NCBI GenBank assembly: GCA_916700875.1
Contig: CAKAKS010000038.1
Span: 10,149,719 to 10,213,718, forward strand
DNA: 64,000 bases
Origin: Sebastes aleutianus
Lineage: Eukaryota; Chordata; Actinopteri; Perciformes; Sebastidae
Direction: 5' to 3'
Positions 1 to 9,494 of this stretch are shown here, in pieces; positions within the stretch are counted from its first letter, which is position 1, and the number at the start of each line of letters is the position of its first letter. The translations under genes and the position numbers were made by a program. Below the pieces are notes generated by a model. It worked only from the letters and a program-made list of their open reading frames with translations, made no database searches and was not told the DNA's origin.

Positions 1-28
1 AACTTGAGAACAATGCTCAGACACATAC

Positions 29-564
29 CTTTGTCAAATCGCCCGATCTTTAGACCATGTAGAAGTTCCAGCAAAGGACAGATGTACCTTTGCAAATCTG
101 CACACTGAGAAAACAACAAGGAAAAAGACTAGTTTTAGAACTGCGACAGATTTGCTATGTGGTTGACAAAAATACTGACACAAAGACCTAAGGATCAGTC
201 TGAGGGCACTCACTTTCTTAGCGAAGGCCAGGTCCCCAGGGGTCGCTGAAGAGGAGCCCAACGTTGCAGCTGGGGGAGAAGAGGCCGGGTTGGGATGCTT
301 GGGCTCATCCGGGCAGCGTTTAGGCCTGTCGCTCTCGGACCTTGAGTGCAGCTGATCCGAATGAGCTGGGAAGTCGTGGTAATTTCCAGAGATTGCGACC
401 CCTTCATCACCTGAGACGGACTTTCTTGTTCCACCGTCCCCTTCTCCCTCCGAGAAGACGTCCGCTTCATCCTCAGTCTGCTCACTCTCGCTGAAGCGGA
501 AGCTCGAGGTGGAGGTCAGCGAGTCATAAGACGGCCATTTGGAAGAACGGTCCAATGTATTCAT
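29..564 (-). CDS. ciart: Circadian associated repressor of transcription (CIART/CHRONO), 5' part only
   Basis: Two coding exons are visible, 564-214 and 104-29. The ATG (564-562) lies directly after a splice acceptor, so the leader is on a separate exon. Exon 1 (117 codons) is Ser/Glu/Asp-rich with a basic patch (DRPKRCPDEPKHP) and ends at a GTGAGT donor in phase 0. Exon 2 encodes CADLQRYICPLLELLHGLKI followed by GRFDKG. This matches the conserved CIART core that in human begins FAQKCKELQGFIPPLTDLLNGLKMGRF. CIART is a vertebrate nuclear repressor of CLOCK-BMAL1 in the negative limb of the circadian clock. The next exons lie beyond the left edge. The acidic N-terminus differs from mammals and the identification rests mainly on the core helix. 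Adjacency to mrps21, also seen in human, supports it. Confidence 0.88.
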
Positions 565-1066
565 CTGTGGAGAGAGGGAGATGACAATGTCAGAACAGAA
601 CCTTGATGAGTACAACTTTTGACACAAAATCAAACAGGTAGGGTTGCAGTATTACATTATCAGTGTGCTACATACTAAAGGAAATATGTTGACATCTTCC
701 AATTGCACAAATCAAATAATGTATATGAAATTTCCATCCCCTGGTGACATTGTGATACTGGCTACAGAAAGGTCAGTATACCTTTGCGCACATATTTCAG
801 TATTGCTACTTTTTAGAAGATATTGACACGTTACTCCTCATATTACTCAGTTACAAGAGTGCAAGTTTAGAAATTGTGTAATGGAGGCTTTAAAGACAAG
901 GAAAATACACGCTACAGAAATATCTATACTCATACAGAATCACAATATTGGCATTACATCAACCCTTATTACACAGTAATGGGTGTATATAGACCTTAAA
1001 TTATTCATATTGCAATCTCGATACCAGGCAAAAGAACACAAATACAATACTTTTGTCAGTATCATG

Positions 1067-1592
1067 TAGGGCTGGGCGATAATTCAATATGATAATTTAT
1101 CATCTAAATTGACAATAACAAGCACATGATGACTCAAATTTCTCAGAAAATCTGATCATTTTGCACTAAAGTTCTTAACTAAATGAGAAAATACTCTTTC
1201 TTCTTTTCATTTGTCAAGTATTTAATTGACACAGGAGTAGGGCTGCAACTAACGATTATTTTCATTATCGATTAATCTGTGAATTATTTCCTCGATTAAT
1301 CAATTAGTTAAAGATGACATCATCAAATGTCTTGTTTTGTCCAAGACAAAAGATTATTCGATTATCAAAATATAGTTGGCGATTAATTTAATAGTTGACA
1401 ACTAATCGATTAATCATTGCAGCTCTATACAGGAGTATATAAAAAAGAACATGTGGTTATTTCATATAGACTGTTTATTTATTGAATAATCATAAAAATA
1501 TGCTATATTGTGATGTATATCATTATCAAGATATGAAATGAATGACTCATATCGAGATAGAAGATTTCTGACCTTATCGACCAGCCCTAGTA
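1067..1592. mobile_element. Non-autonomous hAT-like element with target duplication, hosting a second element
   Basis: The ends are inverted (TAGGGCTGGGCGATA at 1067 and TATCGACCAGCCCTA ending 1589). The 8-mer GTATCATG occurs immediately outside both ends (1059-1066 and 1593-1600), as expected for an 8-bp hAT target duplication. No transposase is encoded. It sits in the leader intron of ciart. Confidence 0.75.
1238..1427. mobile_element. Second hAT-like MITE nested in the first
   Basis: It starts TAGGGCTGCAACTAACGATT and ends with the inverted form near 1427. ACAGGAG is repeated on both sides (1231-1237 and 1429-1435). Internal ATTAATCG motifs match related copies near 29.07, 46.6 and 47.2 kb in this window. 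Confidence 0.7.
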
Positions 1593-1894
1593 GTATCATG
1601 CAATACTAATCAGAAATGGTACTTGTTGCCAAGAGCTGAGTGAGTAATGTATTTACCAAGTCTCAGCAAGTGCAGATGAGGACAAGGCAAATAATCTGTT
1701 TTGTTATATTATTATCATCACTGAGAGAGAGAAAAGCAAACAAAAGGATCTGCTCCTCTATTTGACTAACTGTGTAAATCAACTCGTGCAGAGCCAGGGC
1801 TCACTGCCATTCACTCTCTAAACAGGCACGTGTGTGTGCTTGTGCTCATGTGTGAGAGTGTGTGTGTATGTGTGTGCTGCTGTACAAACTTGGT

Positions 1895-2268
1895 AATCTG
1901 AGGACAGATGTTTACGTCCTCTGTTTATTACCTCATGTAACCTCAACTATACTTATACTTACTATGACATCAACAACAAACCTGCTATGTGGTTTTGAAA
2001 ATGAAAAGAACTGTTTTCAGAATGTTTACATTTTTTAAAAACGTATTGGGAGAAGATTACTCTCTTGTCACTGATAAATCTGAGGACAGATGTTTACGTC
2101 CTCAGTTTATTATCTCATGTAATCTCAACTATACTTACTTTGTCCTCACAACAGCAATAACAAATTTATAACCTGCAATGTGGTTTTGAAATTAAAAGAA
2201 TTGTTTTCAGCATGTTTACATTTTTTTTTAAATCGTATTGAGAGAAGATTACTCTCTTGTCACTGATA
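1895..2268. repeat. Tandem duplication, about 182-bp unit, two copies
   Basis: Copy 1 begins AATCTGAGGACAGATG at 1895 and the same sequence restarts at 2077. Both copies run through TGTTTACATTTTTT and end at CTCTTGTCACTGATA. Divergence is modest. It lies in the ciart leader intron, a few hundred bases from the leader exon. A short TG-rich stretch precedes it (about 1830-1880). Confidence 0.85.
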
Positions 2269-2461
2269 TAATATCTTTGGCGAAAACGTGCATACAAATG
2301 TGCAACGGTTTCATCCGAAAATAGTCATAAAAATTAATATTAGAAGTTATAACCAAAAGTGGGTGACTTATTGTCATATTTAACATGTTAAAAATGTAAA
2401 AGTCGATTGGAAATACAGACAACTTAAAAACACAAATGTAAAAGAAGAGAGAGATTCTTAC

Positions 2462-2900
2462 CTTCTTAGCAGCCGTAGCAGAACTGCGTTCACAAAAACG
2501 TTAAATTAACACAAAAACGCTTAGAAAGGCACGTTAAACTACTCGAATAAGTTGAATAATATCACAGTCTCGAAGAAGTAACTCTAACACAGCTATCGGC
2601 TTCCCGTGTTATCCAGTTTGGCGCTCAGATCCCGCCCTGTTACTCCTATCTATCTCTCTTGCTCTGCTGTTGTGTTTACTTTGTCAGATTTCCTCTCAAC
2701 CTGTTCGACACGTACCCACCGGAGCAACAACGGACGCTACACGTGCTGGGGTAAGGTGCAGCGCTCTGATTGGCTGACGAGAGGTCAGGTGGTACGTCAT
2801 TGGCTGGACGGATTAGCCAATCAGGAGCGTCCTCGTCGACGGTTGGCTGGTAAATGCGTAGATCCCACCGCACCTCTAACGGCAGCACGTGCGGGTGGTG
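2462..2900 (-). promoter_or_regulatory. ciart: ciart leader exon and CpG-containing promoter with two CACGTG E-boxes
   Basis: On the minus strand a donor reading AAGAAG|GTAAGAATC lies at 2462/2461, giving a non-coding first exon that starts somewhere near 2580-2620 and splices to the coding exon at 564. Upstream are perfect CACGTG E-boxes at 2740-2745 and 2886-2891, three CCAAT boxes (core bases about 2769-2773, 2799-2803 and 2816-2821) and a CRE-like TACGTCA at 2793-2799. CIART is known as an E-box-driven clock output gene, so the layout fits. The exact start site is inferred. Confidence 0.65.
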
Positions 2901-3304
2901 TGGCTGCGAAACGAGAGGCACAGGACCTGCACGCGGCAGCCAGCATGTGCTTAAAATTTTGGTATGTAAATGAGGTCACACTTGGCCCTGAGTTAATAGA
3001 TACTAGAAGACTTTGTGGTGGTGGTGGGGGGAAAATAACCTGATAGGACATGCTGGTGGTATTTGTTTCTTATAGACCACCACTCCTTTTTTCTGTGTTT
3101 TCTCTTTATATACATGCATGGTGTGGTTTTTGTGTTTGTTATGTCTGTTTTGTGTCTCTAAAAAGACAGCTAAAGTAGGAAGACACAGGCTGGATGTGGG
3201 CATAAAAGATTAAAAAAGACAAAAAGTATGCATCCGTTATAGTAGACAAAAATATGACACATTTATTTATATTTATAGATAGATAAATAGATAGACAGAT
3301 TATT

Positions 3305-4062
3305 GTGTTACAGCAGCAGGTTATCCAGATAATGCACAGGAACAGTAAATATACAATAAATAAACATATCAACACTAGAGATAATATCTATAGTATACAC
3401 AACATAAAGAAGATTCAAGCCCTTTATTGTCATTGTGTAGTACAACGAAATTAGATTGTGACAATCCCATAGGTGCTAATGAAAAGATAATACAATAATT
3501 TTAAAAAAAAGTGATTTAAAAAAAGAGATTTAAAGAGTTTAAGAATATATTAGAATACACTATAAATAAACCAGACTATTACAACTAGCTTAGAAAATAT
3601 AAAATATGAACATAGGATAATGATAACATACTATATTCAATAGCAAAGTGTGCAATGAAATACTATATATTAGAAAAGTGTGCAAGTTACAATTTTTCTT
3701 TAAAATAAAATAAAATAAATGAGGTAGGCAAACCCTTTTAACATAACCCATAACAATAGATTCTTGTGTTAAAGCAGCAGGTTATCCAGATAATGCACAG
3801 GAACAGTAAATATATGATAAATATACATATCAAGATAATATCTATAGTATACACAATATAAAGAATATATTACAATACACTATAAATAAATCAGACTACT
3901 ATAACTAAATTAGAAAATATAAAATATGAACACAGAATAACAATAACACACTATGTTATTGTATATATACAATAGCAAAGTGTGCAATGACATACTATAT
4001 ATTAGAAAAGTGTTTCTTTAAAATAAAACTAAATAAATAAGGAAGGCAAACCCTTTTAACAT
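3305..4062. repeat. Diverged tandem duplication of an AT-rich retroelement-like segment
   Basis: CAGCAGGTTATCCAGATAAT occurs at about 3312 and again at about 3776, followed in both by matching sequence up to the AAATAAATRAGGWAGGCAAA motif. In the first copy a TTTATTGTCATT...CAACGAAATT segment (about 3419-3452), typical of fish LINE 3' tails, is inserted. No coding potential seen. Confidence 0.7.
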
Positions 4063-5035
4063 ATTGCCATCCTTTTTTATCTCAAATTATCATTAAAAAA
4101 ACTTTTAAGGAACAGTGTGCACCTTTCAGCAAATTATTTGAGCTTTTAATGGGACTCTTTTACTTTTGTTTGTGCTGGAGAAGCTCCAGGTTCTCCTTGT
4201 AGTGAATGCAGATAAGACTGATGAGATTATGAGACGTGGCATCATAGGCCTATTAGAGCCAACGACAGGGAAAGGGAATTAAAGCAGCCTTACATAATAA
4301 GATTGCTATATGCTGAAGAGTGAATCACTTATTTCGTTGCATGCAAAAATAGGACGCTGCTACCTGCCGGAGGCTGCGTTGACTACTTGATTAGCTGCTG
4401 ACGAGGCAGCTTACAACCAAAAGGCACGTGTTTATGATCGTGATAATGATAATGATAATAATTAGTATCATTGGTTTAGGGTTAAGTAACAGGTACTGGA
4501 GGCGTGGTGGAATGAAAGGAAAGGGGAGTGTCAACGAATGCATAGCGTGGGAGAAATAATATGCTGCCACTCAGTTTGACTCTCAACATCAAAGATCTGA
4601 TGTGAAACATAACTATAGTTAAAAAAAAATAGTGATGAATTGCCCTGATTATTGCCATTATCACAAAATAACTTAATTAAAGTTGGATGGAGCTCCCAAG
4701 AGCCCATTTTTTCAGAGTTTTTCCCAGACTGAGTCCCCATGCACATCAGCAGACCGGCGATGTTCTTTTTATGGTAGGTTGTTTGTGTCGTTCCTGCCAG
4801 GAGCTCCTTGGTATAAAAACAGGTTTGATGCATGCTCCTGAACTATGAATCGGGGCATTTAGCTCCCGATTTTTTGGATTACAAAATAGATACCATGCAA
4901 ACAGCAACTATCAGGTGGTAGAGAAACATTGCAAACAGTACCAATACTAACAACAGCTCCTACTGTCCGTTTGTCGGAGTGTCCTTGAGCGAGACACTGA
5001 TCCCACAAGTTGCTCCCAGTGTGCTTCACAGCAGC
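4063..5035. other. Intergenic stretch without recognised gene
   Basis: A CACGTG occurs at 4425-4430. Otherwise I see only unique-looking AT-rich sequence and short spurious ORFs. A TTAAGGAACAGTGTG at about 4107 resembles the end of the TTAA-bounded element at 5553-5713 and may be a solo terminus. Confidence 0.5.
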
Positions 5036-5549
5036 ACAGTGCTCCTAGAAATGCTTAGGATGTATTAAATGCAGAGGTCAAGGAAAGTAAATTGACCTCT
5101 GACCTCAAGATATGTGAATGAAAATGGGTTCTATGGGTACCCACGAGTCTCCCCTTTACAGACATGCCCACTTTATGATAATCACATGCAGTTTGAGGCA
5201 AGTCATAGTCAAGTCAGCACACTGACACACTGACAGCTGTTGTTGCCTGTTGGGCTGCAGTTTGCCATGTTATGATTTGAGCACATTTTTTATGCTAAAT
5301 GCAGTACCTGTGAGGGTTTCTGGACAATATTTGTAATTTTTCTGTGTTAATTGATTTCCAATAATAAATATATACATACATTTGCATAAAGCAAGTATAT
5401 TTGCCAACTCCTATGTTGATAAGAGTATTAAATACTTGACAAACCTCCCTTTAAGGTACATTTTGAACTGATAAAAAATGTGTGATTAATTAACTATGGA
5501 CTATCGTACAATTAATCGTGATTAAATATTTTAAGTGAATGACAGCCCT
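5036..5549 (+). mobile_element. DNA-transposon-like repeat, inverted partner of the copy at 30.5-31.1 kb
   Basis: It shares long blocks with 30530-31135 on the opposite strand, for example GGGTACCCACGAGTCTCCCC, GACATGCCCACTTTATGAT and CATACATTTGCATAAAGCA. It ends AATGACAGCCCTA, a terminus like those of other fish hAT-type repeats. No transposase seen. Confidence 0.6.
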
Positions 5550-5552
5550 AGT

Positions 5553-5713
5553 AAAAACGCAAAAGGCTCTTGCTAGAGCCAGTGTTTGGTTTGTGCGTTC
5601 TGGGCTACTGTAGAAACAGATTCTTAGTTTCAGGTGATTTTACACTAGTGAAAACATAGTTATGAATATTATATAACAATAGATCCCCGAAATGTTACAC
5701 ACTGTTCCTTTAA
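5553..5713 (-). mobile_element. Terminal fragment of a TTAA-bounded MITE
   Basis: On the minus strand it begins TTAAAGGAACAGTGTGTAAC (5713 downward) and continues into a segment ending with AACACTGGCTCTAGC. I recognise this as one end of a MITE common in teleost genomes. The other end is missing. Confidence 0.55.
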
Positions 5714-6930
5714 GTCTTGGAACATATGGCACATATATCCCTGTACTTTTTGCAGTGGTCGGGACATTTTAGGTAGTCTAAATTTGCTCTTCACACATTC
5801 AGAAGTCAGGCACATTTCTGAGTGTCATGGTTATTAGCTGTTGGTGTCATCCAAATTAGCAGCAGCCAATATGTCAAAGCTGTTGGATATGCGTAGGGAC
5901 TTTGTTCGAGGACAGAGTTCCAACCAGATGTGACCACATTTTTGAGATGACAGGTGGCCTCATAAATTAATATTTAAAGTAGTGACGTGTTTGTAATTTT
6001 CCCCCAACAATGTGGTTATTTGTCAGTGATAAGGAAGTGGCAGTGTGTTTTGCCAACAAAAACATTTGCACATTTCACAATCCTGACTGCACAACCTGTA
6101 TGTTACGCAGTCTTAAAACATTGTGTGCCCACTTTGTTGATAAAAACCTACTGACCGATTACAAATGACATGAACAATCCATTTACCTGATTCCAGATCT
6201 GAAAAGCCACTAAATACATAAAAGCATAAAAAATACATTTTCATACTTGTTACTATTAAATTTTCCTATTTCTTTTTTTAAATATTAGTCTCTGCCACCT
6301 CAATACAGTGGAGACACTAGAGATAAAGTTCTTTCTAAAGGTAGATGAACTGACCCTTTAGGTATCAGCGACAGCAGTCAGTTTCTTTCAGTGTAAAAAT
6401 ATAGGTCATCTATCGCACTGCTCCCTTCAGTCCTTACAATGCCACCCATTAATGAAGCCACAGGACAGGATATCAACATGACTTGACAAGTGAGCCCTAT
6501 GCAAATTTTTTACTTTCCCCATGTGAGGGGAGCGAGAGCAAGTGCAAACATTAAAGCCCCCCGTGGTGAACGCTCGGGGTCTGACAGATGTGCGTGGCCG
6601 ATGTGCCTCGCCTATGAGGGTTAGCGGGAGGTGACCGACATTATCAGTGGACACTAACGCCACACTGTGCAGTAGTGACCTTGATTTAATTCAATTGAAT
6701 AAACAGCGAGATGCTGCTGAGCTGAGACCCCATTCCCACAAAAACATCCCACGCATTGTTTGAGTTTCCTCCAGCAAATCAGGAGGTCACATCCAACTAC
6801 TTCCAAAGCTTTTGTGTGGGCAAAATATCACTTTATGCAGTATACTACACTAAAGTAGATACCAGTTTGTGTGTTTGAATAGAAGTTATATTATACTTGT
6901 TAACAAACTTTAGATTTTCAGACAGTGTCA
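5714..6930. other. Intergenic, no gene recognised
   Basis: Mixed-composition sequence with only short ORFs in several frames and no splice-consistent coding signal. A minus-strand AATAAA (plus-strand TTTATT, 6935-6940) just beyond it is the likely mrps21 poly(A) signal. Confidence 0.5.
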
Positions 6931-7218
6931 CACATTTATTAGCTTTTTCATTAGCAAGATTGTGTGGGAAGATTCAAAACACAAAATGTCATCAACCAAG
7001 TGTTCATTGACCTGCTCATTACAACCAAGAATGAGTACAAGCGCTGCACTTTTCATGTCAAATTTTGTGGAGAAAATGGAAAAAAAATGTCCAACGTTGA
7101 CAACAAACGTCTTCTTCCTTTTACTGTTAAACATGGAAAGCCTCTTTTCTCACGCTCCTTCCACTTAGCTGGCCCCGTCTCAACAAGTCCATTAATAACG
7201 CCTTGTTTCATCACGCCA

Positions 7219-8223
7219 CTAGCAGCCAAGCCAGGGATCGTCTCTGATTGTCTTGGAGACGAAGGCGATTTTTCTGGCCATTTCCGTGTGGTAGATCCGC
7301 CTGCAGCCCTCAAAGTTCTTCCGCTGACGCTCTCGGCAGGGCTTCTCGTAGTAGCGCTTGCGCTTAACCGTATCGATAATCCCATCCTGAGTCAAGACCC
7401 TGGAGTATGGAGAGAAAACGTGTGAATAGCTGACACTTGCATTCAAGACACTCTATTCTAACAGATAAATGGACTGCGGCTGACAGCTGACGATGCTAAC
7501 AGCACGTATAGTGCAAACAATGGCCACAGTGCATATCTAGCATATTTAACTATTTACCTTTAAAGACAAGCAAACGCACAATTAGGTTCTTGTACACTTG
7601 GAAATAAGGTTTGTATCATTCTATACATTGTTTATTAGTTAAAATCATATTTGTTCTGCCTTTAACAACTCATTTCATAAATTCCTGGTTCTGCACAGCA
7701 AAAATATATTTTTTCTTGATACAGGAAATTTGTTAACACTTTCTGGAGATGTCTTCTGACTAATAGACAGGCAAAAAAAACAAACAATGACCTTCAAGGC
7801 AGTGGAAACAATTAAACATTATTATTAAACAATGTCAATTGAATCTCAAAATGACTTCAAGTCTGAAATAATTCAACAATAACAATGCCCTGCTACAATG
7901 GTGGTCACATTTATGGAGCTCCAAAGTGTTCAATATTAAATAAATCAATAATTATGGATTATTATAATATGTCATTTTATATCTCTTGTATTCAGAGTTT
8001 TAATGTCATAATGAAATAAAAACAGACTTTTGAAAAAGTGTATTTTGAGATAAAATGACTAAAAAGGTTTGTATCCAATAAAATTAAGTTATTTTGAAGA
8101 TGAATGATGAAATACAATTTAATAATAATGAGCCAAATTTGACTAATTTCTTCAGTTATTTCACGCATTGGTTCATTTATAGAAAATGTATTAATATGAT
8201 TATTTCATAATACCTTTTTTGTT

Positions 8224-8262
<39 letters not shown>

Positions 8263-8346
8263 TATATATATACATATACACACATATATATATACACAAA
8301 TATATATACATTTATATATACATATACACATATATATACACACACA

Positions 8347-8384
<38 letters not shown>

Positions 8385-9144
8385 CATACATACATATATA
8401 CAAATACACATATATATACATATAGATATATATATACATATATATATCTATACATATAGATATATATATATACATATAGATATATATATGTATAGATATA
8501 TATATCTATACATATAGATATAGATATATATATCTATACATATAGATATCTATATGTATAGATATCTATACATATAGATATATATATGTATATAGTTGTA
8601 TATATATATATGTATATAGTTTATATATGTATATAGTTTCTGTGTTTGGCCCATGTCGTGATGAGTGTTCCCCTGTTGATATACAGTATTAATACTTACT
8701 AATATGTTTAAATATGCAATTTAAGCACAAGTTATCTGTCTTCTTTGTGTTAAAACACACCGAACTGACAGACTTCTTTTATATCTGACAAATGCTGCTA
8801 GTAGTAGTAGCAACGTTAGCAGTAGGTTACGTCAACATGTTGTAACACTGTCAGTAATAGTGATTATAATGCTGCAGACTTTAACCCGTTTTAACGTGGT
8901 GTTGACCAAAGAAGCAGTGACGCCACTGCGCAGGCGCAGCTCTGTGACATTGAGCGGAAGGCTAACGGTAACCTAGACAACATTAGCTCAGTCATCTCCA
9001 TGACAACAGCAACTTTAATCATATATATTTTATATCTTAAACACTCAAACAAGAGTTTCACCTGTTTAAAGTCTTGTACGCCGCATCAACGTTGCCGTCT
9101 TGGACCATCACGGTCCGAGCAATGAAGCGAAGGTGCCTCGACAT
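7219..9144 (-). CDS. mrps21: Mitochondrial small ribosomal subunit protein bS21m (MRPS21)
   Basis: There are two coding exons: 9144-9062 (27 codons plus 2 nt; MSRHLRFIARTVMVQDGNVD then AAYKTLN) and 7399-7219 (RVLTQDGIIDTVKRKRYYEK, ending DDPWLGC and a TAG stop). Donor CAG|GTGAAAC and acceptor CTCCAG agree in phase. The product is 87 aa, the same length as human MRPS21. It keeps the family landmarks: an N-terminal ARTVMVQ strand, the RRYYEKPC-like basic motif (here KRKRYYEKPCRERQRK) and the C-terminal DPW-GC. The protein is a bS21-family component of the mitoribosomal small subunit. The 1.66-kb intron holds an AT microsatellite. The promoter side (9145-9200) directly abuts a retroelement tail and an A-rich array. 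Confidence 0.97.
8228..8640. repeat. (TA)n compound microsatellite
   Basis: About 410 bp of TA runs mixed with CACA, CATA and TATAGATA units within the mrps21 intron. Much of it is self-complementary, so cruciform or hairpin formation is plausible. ORFs translating to Tyr/Ile strings are artefacts. Confidence 0.95.
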
Positions 9145-9259
9145 TATGAGACCGGTGTACGCTGAACTACCAACCGACTGGAAACATGTAGCTGTTAACT
9201 AACAACAAGAGGTTCCGGATACATGAAAAAACCATAAATCAACGCTAGGTGACGCTTTA

Positions 9260-9494
9260 CTCCATTCAAGATTCAAGATTCAAGATGTTTATTGTCACGC
9301 CGGTTGTACAGGTACAAACGTGTGAAATACTTTTTCCTGGGAAGCTCCATTTAAATAATAAGTTATATTACATTTACATTACAATTACATTTACATTAGA
9401 ATTATTAAAGGAAATACTTTGTACAAGGGCGTATTAAGAACATATATATGAAGAATATATACAGTATATACAGTATAAGATATATTTTTGTCCG
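9260..9494 (+). mobile_element. Retroelement 3'-tail, left part
   Basis: ATTCAAGATTCAAGATGTTT is followed by ATTGTCACGCCGGTTGTAC, then TACAGTATATACAGTAT at the right end. TTTATTGTCA-type tails are a recurrent fish LINE/SINE signature. The sequence stops where the A-rich array starts and appears to resume at 12350. Confidence 0.65.

Noticed and set aside
8200..8475. Tyr/Ile-rich ORFs on both strands
   Set aside because: Translation of the (TA)n/(CA)n microsatellite.
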